From Deltaproteobacteria bacterium (GTDB taxonomy: Bacteria > Myxococcota_A > UBA9042 > PHBI01), in NCBI GenBank assembly GCA_020632715.1, contig JACKFA010000011.1:248001-312000 (forward strand): a DNA stretch of 64,000 nucleotides. The letters are read 5' to 3'. The notes beneath the pieces are model-generated. The model ran no database searches and had not been told where the DNA came from. It was given only the letters and a program-made list of their open reading frames with translations. Each line of letters starts with the position of its first letter. The stretch's first letter is position 1. Position numbers and translations under genes: made by a program. Shown in pieces: positions 28,695-39,600 of the stretch.

Positions 28695-28803
28695 GGGGCA
28701 CCTCCTCCGAGGGAGGGTACACGAAGGGAGCGAGCGACCGTCCGCGCGGTCGTTCGGAGGGTAACCGGGGGTCGCGCGGGCTCGACCCGGGAGCGGAGAA
28801 ATC

Positions 28804-28850
28804 GACCCCCGGTCGAGCGGAGGAGACACGAGAAATCGACCCCCGGTCAA
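28804..28850. repeat. Two copies of GACCCCCGGTC in a direct repeat
   Basis: GACCCCCGGTC at 28804-28814 and 28838-28848 are both preceded by GAAATC (GAGAAATC), a direct repeat of about 34-bp period. A third partial copy lies inverted at 28764-28774. Read on the minus strand, the second copy begins TTGACC (28850-28845), a -35-like box facing the gene at 28694. Confidence 0.5.
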
Positions 28851-28876
28851 AGTCTCAGCCGCCTGCCAGGCCGGTT

Positions 28877-28892
28877 TGAGCACGGCTGCTCA
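28877..28892. promoter_or_regulatory. TGAGCA-N4-TGCTCA palindrome (site 4)
   Basis: TGAGCACGGCTGCTCA, perfect palindrome, 182 bp upstream of the choice-of-anchor-D lipoprotein start and 26 bp from the TTGACC block on the same strand. Confidence 0.65.
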
Positions 28893-28903
28893 GCGTGCTC
28901 CCC

Positions 28904-30463
28904 CTACTCCCCCGCGAACTTGCACACCCTCACGATCGTCCACGCGCTCGGGAGCGGCGGCTGCGTGTCGATGGTCGTCGACTGCAGCCACTCGCTCGCG
29001 AGCGTCAGCGTGTCCAGCTTGCACGCCATCCCCGCCGGACACTGCGCGTCCGTCGTGCAGAACGCGCTGCAGTAGCGCTGCGGGTCCCCCGGGACCAGGT
29101 GCAGGCACTTGTACCCACGGCACTGCGACGGGTCCGTGCACGGCGTCCCCTCGACGCCCGCCCCGCCGACGATCGGCGGCGTGAAGCACGCCGTCACCGC
29201 GTCGTGCGTCGCCTGCGTGAACGCCGGGTGGAACGGCACCGTCCGCGGGTTCGTCGCCGGCGCGTAGATGACCACGCCGCACTCCTGCGCCGGCCCGCAG
29301 TCCGCCTCCGCGCGGCAGAGCGGCGCGCAGGTGAGCACGGTCGAGCCCGGCCACGGCATGAGGTCGCAGTGGTTCGAGGCGCACGCCTGGGAGGCCCAGC
29401 TGTAGCCGCCGTCGAGGGAGCAGATCTGCCCGAGCGGCAGCGTCCCCGCCGCGTCCGGCGCGCACGCGCTCGACGCCACTCCCTGCGCGCCGTCCCCCAC
29501 CGGCCGACACGTCGACCCCACGTCGCCACAGTGCCCCTCGTCGAGGCAGAGCGGGCGGCACACCCGGTCGACGCACTGGCCGCTCGCGCAGTCCCCGTCG
29601 AGGTCGCAGCCGGCCCCGTCCGCCGCGAGGCCGGTCGGCGCGTCCTCGCAGAACGCGACCTGCGCGCTCCCGGGCACCTTCGTGCAGACCTGCCCCGCCG
29701 CGCAGTCCGCGGCGCCCGCACACGGGACGCTGCACCGCAGCGCCCCGTCGCTCCGCCACCGGCCGCAGACCCGCGCCGGGTAGCAGTCGAAGTGGGTCGC
29801 GCACGCGGTCGGCGTGGGGTCCGGATCGGGGTCGGGATCCGGGTCCGGGTCGACCGTCCCCGTGCACTCCGGGGTCTCGATCGCGACGGTCCCGACGCAC
29901 TCCCCGCCCCGGCACTCGTCAGCGCCCGTGCAGGCGTCGCCGTCGTTGCACTTGAGGCCGTCCTGGTCCGTGAACGCCCGGTCGTCGACCGCGCTCTGGC
30001 ACCGCCGGCAGCCGCTCATGGGGTCGTACTGCCCCTCGCTGTAGCAGACGTCCCCCACGAGGCACGACCCGGCGCGCACCGGGTGCACGCAGCGCCCCTG
30101 GAGACAGAGGTCGTCCGTGCACGCGACGTCGTCCGCGCAGACGATCGCCTCCCCGCGGCACACGCCGCCCACGCAGCGGTCGTTCACCGTGCACGCGTCG
30201 AGGTCGTCGCACCCCTGCCCGTCCACGCACGCCGCGCCCTCCGCGTCCGCGTCCCCCCCGCCGCCGGCGTCGGCGCTGGGCGCGGCCGAGTCCGAGTCCG
30301 CGCCAGCGTCGTCGCCACCGCCCACGTCGGGGAAGAGCACGGCGCCGCCTGTGTCTTCGGGAGGCAACGCGCCCCCGCCGCCGCCCCCGCCGGGGCTCGA
30401 GCAGGCGACGAGGGCGGACAGCGCCGCGAGCGCGGCGAGAGCGAGCGAGCGATGAGCAGACAT
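28904..30463 (-). CDS. Cys-rich lipoprotein with dickkopf/tenascin-like modules
   Basis: A 519-aa lipoprotein: the signal ends near L-V-A-C (residue 21), a Gly-run and an acidic linker follow, then about 30 Cys residues. Modules of the form D-x-C-x-x-x-D-x-C-x-x-G-x-C (about 90-195) are joined by a D-P repeat linker (near 205-215) to a second Cys-rich half with C-x-x-D-x-x-C-x-x-G-x-x-C units. Such disulfide modules need an oxidising exterior and occur in many myxobacterial lipoproteins. ATG at 30463 is the only start giving a clean signal. A TGAGCA palindrome lies 62 bp upstream. The function is unknown. Confidence 0.8.
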   Translation of the reverse strand: MSAHRSLALAALAALSALVACSSPGGGGGGGALPPEDTGGAVLFPDVGGGDDAGADSDSAAPSADAGGGGDADAEGAACVDGQGCDDLDACTVNDRCVGGVCRGEAIVCADDVACTDDLCLQGRCVHPVRAGSCLVGDVCYSEGQYDPMSGCRRCQSAVDDRAFTDQDGLKCNDGDACTGADECRGGECVGTVAIETPECTGTVDPDPDPDPDPDPTPTACATHFDCYPARVCGRWRSDGALRCSVPCAGAADCAAGQVCTKVPGSAQVAFCEDAPTGLAADGAGCDLDGDCASGQCVDRVCRPLCLDEGHCGDVGSTCRPVGDGAQGVASSACAPDAAGTLPLGQICSLDGGYSWASQACASNHCDLMPWPGSTVLTCAPLCRAEADCGPAQECGVVIYAPATNPRTVPFHPAFTQATHDAVTACFTPPIVGGAGVEGTPCTDPSQCRGYKCLHLVPGDPQRYCSAFCTTDAQCPAGMACKLDTLTLASEWLQSTTIDTQPPLPSAWTIVRVCKFAGE

Positions 30464-30493
30464 GGCGCGGAACCTCGTCCGCGCCCGCCCCCC

Positions 30494-30541
30494 GGTCAAC
30501 GCGCCGCGCCCGCTCGCCCGCAGATTGAGCAGCGCTGCTCA
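30494..30541. promoter_or_regulatory. TGAGCA-N4-TGCTCA palindrome (site 5) plus TTGACC block
   Basis: TGAGCAGCGCTGCTCA (30526-30541) is symmetric in all 16 bases. On the minus strand it is followed after 26 bp by TTGACCGGGGG (starting at 30499), the same arrangement and spacing as at 28850-28892. The gene start follows about 30 bp later, so if TTGACC is a -35 box the transcript would be nearly leaderless. Confidence 0.6.
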
Positions 30542-30632
30542 CCGGGCCCCCGAAATGGCGAACGCCGCGCCGACCCGGAGGCCGACGCGGCGCCGCGCGT
30601 CCTAGTCAGTCGCTCGTCCCTCGCCGCGGCCG

Positions 30633-33600
30633 CTACGGCACCGCCGGCGCGCAGCCCGGGCCGGGGTTGGCCAGGCTGTAGAGCGAGTTGATGTAGACGC
30701 GGTCCTGGTCGTTGTAGTTGAGCACGTACACGTCGAGGTCGCAGTCCCCGTCGACGTCGAGCAGGCGCGCCTCGTACGACGAGTGGCTCCGCGCCCACGG
30801 CAGGAGGCTCGAGAAGTCCGAGAACCCGTTCTGCGTGGCGATGAGCATCTGGTCCTGGCTCGAGTTCGCGAGGTACACGTCCGGCACGCCGTCGCCGTCG
30901 ATGTCGCCCGTGTCGCCGCCGTAGCTCGTGCCGTTCACCGAGTTGTCCCACGCGGGCATGAGGTCGGTGCGGTCGAAGTAGCCGTTCGACCCGTCGCGCA
31001 CGTGGTAGTGGTTCCCGCTGTAGTTCGTGATGTCGATGATGTCGTCGTCGCCGTCGGCGTCGAAGTCGTCCGCGAGCAGCCAGAACGTGCCCGTGCTGCT
31101 CTGGTGGATGAACGACTCCGGCGGCACCCCGCTCGTCTGCGCGTCGACGAAGTACTGCCCGTCGACGTTGAGCCACGCCTTGTTGACCTGCGACGTGCCG
31201 ACGTACAGGTCGGGGAAGCGGTCACCGTTGATGTCGATGACCACGGCGCTCGTGATGTAGCGCCAGTCGCTCACGCGGCTCGTGCTGAGCCAGCTGTTCG
31301 TCTGGTCGATCGCGTAGCCGCCGCCCACGTTGAAGGCGTCCCCGCCGTTGATGAACACGCTCGAGTAGTTGCCGCTCGAGTACGCCTCGGCGCGGAACCA
31401 GTCCGGGTCCCCGTCGTCGTCGAAGTCCGCCGCGATGACCGTGTTCGTGTACTGGAAGTAGTTGTTCGGCATGTTCGGCGTCGTCCGGTTCGTGAAGTAA
31501 CCGGCCGGCCCGCCGCGCCCGTCGCCGTTGACGAGCTGCACGCGCGTGTTCGTGCCCTCGATGACGATGTCGAGGTCCCCGTCCATGTCGAGGTCCGCGA
31601 GGATCGCCCCGTGCGGCGGGCACGTGATCGAGAACGACGGGAAGCGGGTCGCCGTCTCGTCCGACCACTTGCCCGAGGTGTCGTTGATCCAGATCTCCGG
31701 CTGCCGGTTGTTGCCGCACCGGAAGATGTCCGGGTACCCGTCGTTGTTGAGGTCGCCCATCAGCGCCGTCTGCATCGGCTCCGACCGCTCCGGCAGCGCG
31801 CGGTACGTGTTGAAGCGGAACTCACCGACGCTGACACGGCTCGCGTCCGTCCACGGGAGCCCCTCCTCGTAGCCGCAGTTCATGACCATCCGGTCCGACC
31901 GGCTCGACCCCGCGATGTAGAAGTCGGGCAGGTCGTCGCCGTCCATGTCGCCGATCCCGAACGGCCGCTGGTTCCCGCTCGACGACACGTCCGTCCGCCA
32001 CGCCGCCCCGTTCCCCGTCGGCCAGCGCGTCGCCGTCTCGTTCGTGAACGCGCCCGGCCCGTTCACGATCTCGCGGTCGCACGCCTCCACGCAGGGGTTA
32101 CAGCTGCAGTCGTTCGGCGGCGCGCAGTTGAACTGCTTGAACGTCTCCGTGTAGCGGTCGTTGATGTAGAGCCGCACCTCCGCGTAGCTCCGCCGCGCCA
32201 CGATGTCCGTGTCGGTGTCCCCGTCGATGTCGACGGCGATGAGCTCGTCGGTGTCGCGCGCGCTCGTGTCGTCCGGCCACCGCGCGAAGCTCTCGAGGAA
32301 GAGCTCCCCGTGGATCCCCGTACCGCCCGTGTTCATGTAGACGCGCGTCGGCGCGTTGTAGAACGTCACGATGGCGTCCGGCGTGCCATCCAGATCGATG
32401 TCCGTGAGCAGCACGTCGCGCGTGTCGCCCGAGCTCGACGGGAACGGCTGGTTCACGCCGTAGGTGACGTTCACGAACGCCCACTCGGCCGCGCACAGCG
32501 GGCGGGTCGTCTCGCACAGCGCCCGGTAGCTCGCGTTGTCGCACGGGTAGGTGCGGAGGCAGCGGCTCGCCAGGTTCGAGTGCCAGTACTGGTAGCCGCA
32601 ATTGTAGCCGTTCGACTGCTGCGGCTGCCCCGAGCACCAGTCCATCACCCCGGCGTCGCTGCCCCGCGTCCAGTCGAAGGTGTAGTCCCCCTCGGGATCG
32701 GTCAGCGCGAGCCAGTAGCTCGTGCCGATGGCGCTCTGCTCGAGCGCGTCCTGCTCCGCCTGCGTGTCGATGCGCGCGAGCCCGTCGTAGCCGAAGGACT
32801 TGCAGTACCCCTCCGCCTGCGGCTGCGTGTAGTTGTTGTTCGACAGCGCGTAGGTCTCGCCGTTCAGGTTGAACGCGGTCGAGTCGGGCGGCCGGATCTG
32901 GCAGCTCGTCGGCGTCAGGTTCATGCAGTTGTTCAGGTAGAGCCGGTTGATCGACGCGGACGTCTGCCCGAGCAGGATGTCGTTGTCGCCGTCGCCATCC
33001 ACGTCCGCGATGGCCGCCGACGTCGACGCCTCCTTGTTGTCCGGCAGCATCACGTCGCTCACCGTGAACTCGCCGTTGCCGAGGTTCAGCACGATCCGGT
33101 TCTTGTAGTTCGTCTGGCTCGTCGGCAGGAAGAAGTCCGGCCGTCCGTCGCAGTTCAGGTCGCCCATCGCGACCTTCCCGAAGCCGCCGTTCAACGTGCT
33201 GATGTTCACGCAGCTCGCGAAGCTCCCGCCGCCGTTGTTGCGGCAGTACTGGAGGCTGCTGCTCTGCTGCCGGACGAGGTCGATGTCGCCGTCGCCGTCG
33301 TAGTCGTACGGGAACACGTTGTCCGTGCTGCTGCCCCCGGGGAACGACTGCTCGTCGAACCAGCCCGGCTGCGCCTCACCGCGGTTGATGAGGAGCCGGT
33401 CACCGCTCGAGTTCGACACCAGGACGTCGTCGTACCCGTCGCCGTTGACGTCGATGACGAACGGCCGGTAGTCGCCCGTGCGCTCGTTCCCGAGGCGGTC
33501 GCCCGGGTGACGCTGGAAGAGCGGCCCGTTGATGTACTCGAACTTGCCGGTCACCTCGACGATCTCGGGGTCCGGGTGCTCGAAGGTCCCCGGGTTCGTC

Positions 33601-36600
33601 ACGATGATGGTCGCCGGCCCCGCCGCGCCCGACGGCGCCGCCGGGATCCGCGCCTGGATGAGCGTCGGCCCGTAGCGCACGACCTGCACCCCGTCGATGG
33701 GGCTCGCGTACGTGCCCTGCTTGAACGTGACCTTCACGTTCATCGCGAAGCCCGTCCCCGTCAGCGTGAGCCAGTCCCCGCCGGCGAGGATCGAGCGGCC
33801 GGGCGAGATGTTGATGACGCCGAGCGGCACCTCCTCCGGGGGCGGCACGAACTCGAAGGCGTCGGTCAGCACGTACTGCCCGAAGGAGTCGCGCACGCGC
33901 ACGTCCACGATGCCGGCCGCGTGCTCCGGCGTCTCGCCGACGATGATGGTGCCGCTGTTCTTGACCTCGATCGTGTCGAGCGGCGCCTGCACCCAGTCGG
34001 GATCCTTGCCGAACTCGACGATGGCGCCGTCGCGCAGGTTCGCGCCCGCGAGGCGGAACGTGTCACCGCCGATGGCCGAGCCCGTCCGCGGCGTGATGTA
34101 GAGGAGCGACGGCGGCTGCTGCGGCGGGATGTAGGTGAAGCCGTCGATGAGGCGCGACTCCTGCCCGTCCGGGTTCCGCACGGTCACGTCGACCGAGCCC
34201 GAGAGCAGCGGCACGAGGAGCCGGATGACGGTCGTCGAGCGCTGCAGGATGTCCGCCTCGGGGACGATCGTCGTGTTGAAGTAGATCGCCGCCTGCGGGC
34301 TGAAGTTGCGCCCCTCGAGGCGGGTCTCGATCTGCTCGCCCTCGGCGCCCGTGCTCGGCGACACCCGCTCGAGCACCGGCGGCGACACGTAGGTGTACGC
34401 CCCGGTCGCCGTGACCGAGCCGCCGTCGGCGTTCGCGAGCACGACGTCCACCGTCCCGACCGCGTTCGCCGGCGTGAGACACGCCACCGTGTCCGCCGCC
34501 GACACGTTCACGTTCGTGCAGAGCTTCCCGGCGATCCGCACCGTGAGGCCCGGCTGGAAGCCCGTCCCGCTGATGGTGATGCTCTGGCCGCCCGCCGTCG
34601 GCCCGCCGTTCGGCGTGACCGACACGATCGTCGGGAGCTGCGAGTAGGTGTACCCGTCGGCCACGACCGCGACCTGCCCGTCCGGCGCCTGCACGACCAC
34701 GTCGACGAGCCCCGGCAGGTGCACCGGCGTCTTCACCGTGATCTGCCGCGCGTCCGCGCTCACCGAGAGGTCCATCTCCGGCACCGCCGCGCAGTCGTCG
34801 GAGGTCGGCGGCGTCCACGCCGTGCAGAAGAGCACGGTCGGCAGCGCGCCCGCCGGATCCTCGAGGAAGTCGCGCCCGTTCAGCGTGACCGTCGTCCCGC
34901 CGCTCGCCGGGCCCTTCGCCGGCGACACGCCGGTCACCGTCGGCGGCGCCAGGAAGCGGAACGTCGACGGCGCCTTCGCCTGCGTGCCGTCCGGGTTCAC
35001 GAGCCACACGTCGACCGTGCCGCGCGTGTGCGCGGGCGTCGTCGCCGTGACCTGCACGTTCGTCGACGCGGAGACCGTGCCGTCGCCGAGCCCGAAGCGC
35101 AGGTGCGCGCCGCTCTGGAAGCCCGTCCCGGTCGCGACGACCGCGGTCCCGCCGGCGGTCTTGCCCGTCCCCGGCGTGAGATCCGTGATGACCGGCGTCG
35201 CGCCGAGCACGTTCGGGTCGAGCCAGGAGAACGTCTCCGGCGACCTCACCGACCAGCCGTCCGGATTGGTCCACCAGACGTCCGTCTCACCCGGCGCCCC
35301 CGCCGGCGCCACGATGATCGCGCGCGTCGCGCTCACGAGCTCGACCGTCGCGGGCGACGGCAGGATGAACGCCCGCCCCGTCGCGCTCAGGTTCGCGCCG
35401 TCCACGGCGACCCGCGTCCCGCCCGTCGCCGGCCCGCGGGCCGGGAAGAGGCCCGTGATCGACGGCGGCGCGCCGAGGTCCGCCGGCGTCCGGTACGTGA
35501 AGCCGCCCGTCAGCGTGACCGTCGCGCCGTCGGGGTTGTCCACGCGGATGTCGACGGTCGTCTGCGTCGTGGCCGCCGGCGCGAACGCGAGGAGCGTCCC
35601 CTGGTTCGTGTAGTGGACCGCGGTCGCCTCGGTCGCGCCGAAGAACACGCGCGACTGGCGGTGGAAGCCGCCGCCCGTCAGCACCGCGAGCGTGCCGCCC
35701 GAGTTCGGCCCCTGCGCCGGCCAGACGCTCGTGACGCTCGGCGGCGCGAGGTACTCGAAGCCGTTCGCGAGCGTCCCCTGCTGCCCGTCCGGGTTCCGGA
35801 CGGTGACGTCCACGAAGCCCGGCACGATGCTCGACGGCGACCGCACGATGGCGTTCGACGCCGACGCCACCGACGAGACCGTGCCCTGGATCCCGCCGAA
35901 GTAGACCTTCATCCCCGGCGTGAAGAAGCTCCCGACGAGCTCGATCGCCGTGTCACCGCCGACGCCGCCGTAGTTCGGCGCCGCGCTCGCGATGACGGGC
36001 GCCGCCTTGTACTCGTACGCGTTCAGCTTCGTCGCGACCTGCCCGTCGGGGCCGACGTAGACGAGGTCGACCATGCCGGGCGCGTGCGCCGGCACCTGCA
36101 CGGAGACCAGGCTCTCGTTCAGCGTGTTGACGTTCGCGAGCGTGACGCCGCCGAGGAGCCAGCGCCCCTGCACGCGGTAGTTCGCGCCGATGATGTTGAT
36201 CGTCGTGCCGCCGCTCTCCGGCCCGCTCGCGGGGCTCACCGTCGAGATCGACGGCGCCGCGAGGTTCGGGTTCGTGTAGTGGAAGGCCTCCGCGACCGTC
36301 GCCCCGAGCCCGCTCGGGTTCAGCACCGTCATCGACACCGTGCGCTCGGACGAGCGCGGCGGCGTGTTGAAGCGGATCTCCGTCGCCGACACGACGTTGA
36401 TGGCCACGAGCTCGCCGTCGAAGATCACGAGCGACGTCGGCTCGAAGCCCGTCCCCACCACGCGCACCGGCGTGCCGCCCGCGAGCGGCCCCGCCGACGG
36501 GAAGACGTCCGAGATGGTCGGCGGCGTGCCGCCCACGGTGTCGACGTAGGTGAAGCCCGCGGTGAGCGTGCCCGTCGCCTGCCCGGCGCCCGGGTTCACC

Positions 36601-39600
36601 ACCGTGACGTCGACGACGCCCGGCGTGTTGGTCGGCAGGCGCGCCGTCAGCGTGTTGCGGTCGGCCACCGTCACGAGCTGCGAGGTCGCGAGCCCGAAGC
36701 GCACGGTCGCGCCGTCGACGAAGCCGTCGCCGCGCACGATGACGTCGATGCCGCCGGCCTTCGGGCCGCTCGCCGGGAGCACGCTGTCGACGGTCGGCAC
36801 GGGGGCGAGGTACTCGAACGCCTCCTGCTGCGTGTCGCTGAGCCCGTCCGGGTTCGTGACCGTCACCTCGCACACGCCCGGCTCGACCGCCGGCGTCGCG
36901 ACGTTCAGCTTCGTCGTGCCCTCGAGCCCGAGCGTCACCGCCGGCCGCCCGCAGAAGTAGGCGCGCGCCCCCGCCTGGAGGTCGACGCCGCGCACGACGC
37001 GCAGGTCGTCACCGAACGTCGAGCCCGACGGATCCGGGTCCACGAAGAAGACCTGCGGCGGCGTCCCGCCGCTCGCGTCGTAGTAGCTGTAGCCGCCCGG
37101 GAGCACGCCCACCGTGCCATCCGGGTTCACCGCGCTCACGGCGACCGTGCCGGAGGTCACGCGCGCGGGCGTCCGCACCGTGAGCTGCGTCGCGTCGACG
37201 AACGTGACCCCCGTCGCCTCGGTGGCGCCGAAGTAGACGCGCGTCGCGGGATCGAAGCGCGCGCCCGTCAGCAGCACGAGCGAGCCGCCCGTGAGCGGGC
37301 CGACCGACGGGTCGACCGCCGTCACGCGCGGCGCCCGCGCGAGGTCGCCCGGGGCGACGTAGGCGAACGCGTTGAACGCGGTCGCGGCGCTCTGATCGGG
37401 GCGCCGCACGCCGACGCTCACGAGCCCGGCGTTGCCCGCCGGGGTCACCGCCGTGATGGTCGTGGAGGACACGACGTTCACGCCGGTCGCCGGCGCCGTC
37501 CCGACGGTCACCGTCGAGCCGTCCGCGAAGCCGCTCCCGCTGATGGTGATGACCGTGCCGCCGTCGGTCGACCCGACGCCCGGGCTCACCGCCGTGATCG
37601 TGAGCGGCGCCACCGTGGCCGCCGCGTAGTGGAAGCCGCCGGTCATGGTGCCCGCGTGCCCCGGCGCGTTCGTGACCGTCACGTCGACCGTGTTGTTGGC
37701 CGCGCCGGCCGGCACGAGCGCCTTCAGCATCGTCGCGCTGATCCACTCGACGCTCGTCGCCGCGTTCCCGCCGAACTTCACGGTCGCGCCCGGCACGAAC
37801 TGCTGCCCGCGCACGATCGCGAGGTACCCGCCGCCCGCGGCCCCCTGCGCCGGCTCGACGCCCGTCACGACGGGGTCGGCGACCTGGCTCGAGTCGAGGT
37901 AGGTGAAGCCGTTCGGGAGCTGGTCGAACTGGCCGTCCGGGTTCGTCACCACGACGGGCACGCTCCCCTGCACGCTCGGGAGCGCGAGGAAGGAGATCGC
38001 GGTCGACGACGACGCCGTGAACGTCGTGATCGTCTGCGAGCCCAGCGTCACGACGGCGCCCGGCTGGAAGTTCTTGCCGTTGATCGTCACCTCGAAGCCG
38101 CCGGTGATGTTGCCGCTCGCCGGCGCGACCTCGCGGATGAGCGGCGGCGCCGCCGTGTAGGTGAAGGCGTCGCGCTTCACGTGCGTGAGGCCGTCCGGCG
38201 TGACCATCGTGACCGCGACCGAGCCGACGCCGTGCGCCGGCGTGCGCGTCGTCCACGCGGAGGTGCTGCTCGCGTCGGTGACGACCGCCTCGGCCGACCC
38301 GAAGAACACGCGCGACCCCGCCGCGAAGCCGCTCCCGACGAGGGTCGCGGCCTGCCCGCCCTCGACCGCGCCCACCGGCGGCGCCACGCTCCCGATGACC
38401 GGCGGCTCGCCGGGCAGATCGTTCGGGTCGAAGTAGCCGAAGGCGTCCGTCGCGACGGCCGTCTCGCCGTCCTGCCGCACGACCGTCACGCTCACCGTGC
38501 CGACGTCACCCGGCGGCGCCGTCGCGATGAGGCGCGTCCCGCTCACGAACTGCACCTCGGCGGCGGGCGTCATCCCGAAGAACACCGTCGAGCCCGACGT
38601 GAGGTTCGCCCCGTCGATGACGACCCAGGTCCCGCCGGTCGCGGGCCCCATCCCAGGCCACGTCGCGGCGATCGCCGGCGGCGTCGCCGACGCGGCCGCG
38701 TACGTGAACCCGCCCGCGAGGGTGCTCTGCCGCCCGGCGCCGTCCTGCACCTTGACGGCGGTCGCGCCCGCCGTCCCGGCCGGCGTCACCGCGATCGCGA
38801 GCCCGGGGCCGAGCACCGACACCGTCGACGCCTCGGTCGCGCCGAAGAAGACCCGCATGTCGTCAGGGAAGTTGGCGCCCACGATGCGCGCGAGCGTGCC
38901 GCCCGTCGTCGGCCCGCGCGACGGCACGACGCCGCCGAGCGCGGGGGCCTGCCCGGCGTCGACCACGCCCGGCGCGAGGTAGCGGAAGGCCCCGGTCAGG
39001 ACGACCTCGGCGCCGTCCGGCGCCTTGACGGTGACGTCCACGAAGCCCGCCGTCCCAGCCGGCACGAGCGCGGTCGCCGCGCGCGTCGAGAGCACCTGCA
39101 CGAGCGGGCTCTGGACCGAGCCGAACTTCACGGTCATCGCCGGGTCGAAGCCCGTGCCCGTGAGGAGCACGAGCGCGCCGCCGTCCTCGTCGTCCTGGGT
39201 CGGGTAGAGGGACGCCACCGTGAGGTCGGCGTTGGTCACCGACCCGAGCTGGTAGGTGTACGCGTCGTCGAGCGTGTACGCGGGCCCGGTCGTCGCCCCC
39301 GCGAGCGGCGGGAGCTCGACGCGGATCGCCACCGGCCCGGACGCCGCCTGCGACGGCGCCGTCACCGTCAGCGCGGTCGACGCGAGCACGTTGACGCTCG
39401 TGCCGGGCGCGCCGCCGAAGTAGACCTTGGCGCCCGCGCGGAAGCCGGCGCCCTCGAGCGTGACCGTGTTCCCGCCGTCGAGCGGGCCGGTCGCCGGGAT
39501 GGCGCGCAGCACGAGCAGCGCCGGCGGCCCCTCGAGGTAGCGGTAGCCGTCGGCGAGCGAGGCGCTCGCCCCGCCGACCTCGGGCATCTCGACGCGCACG

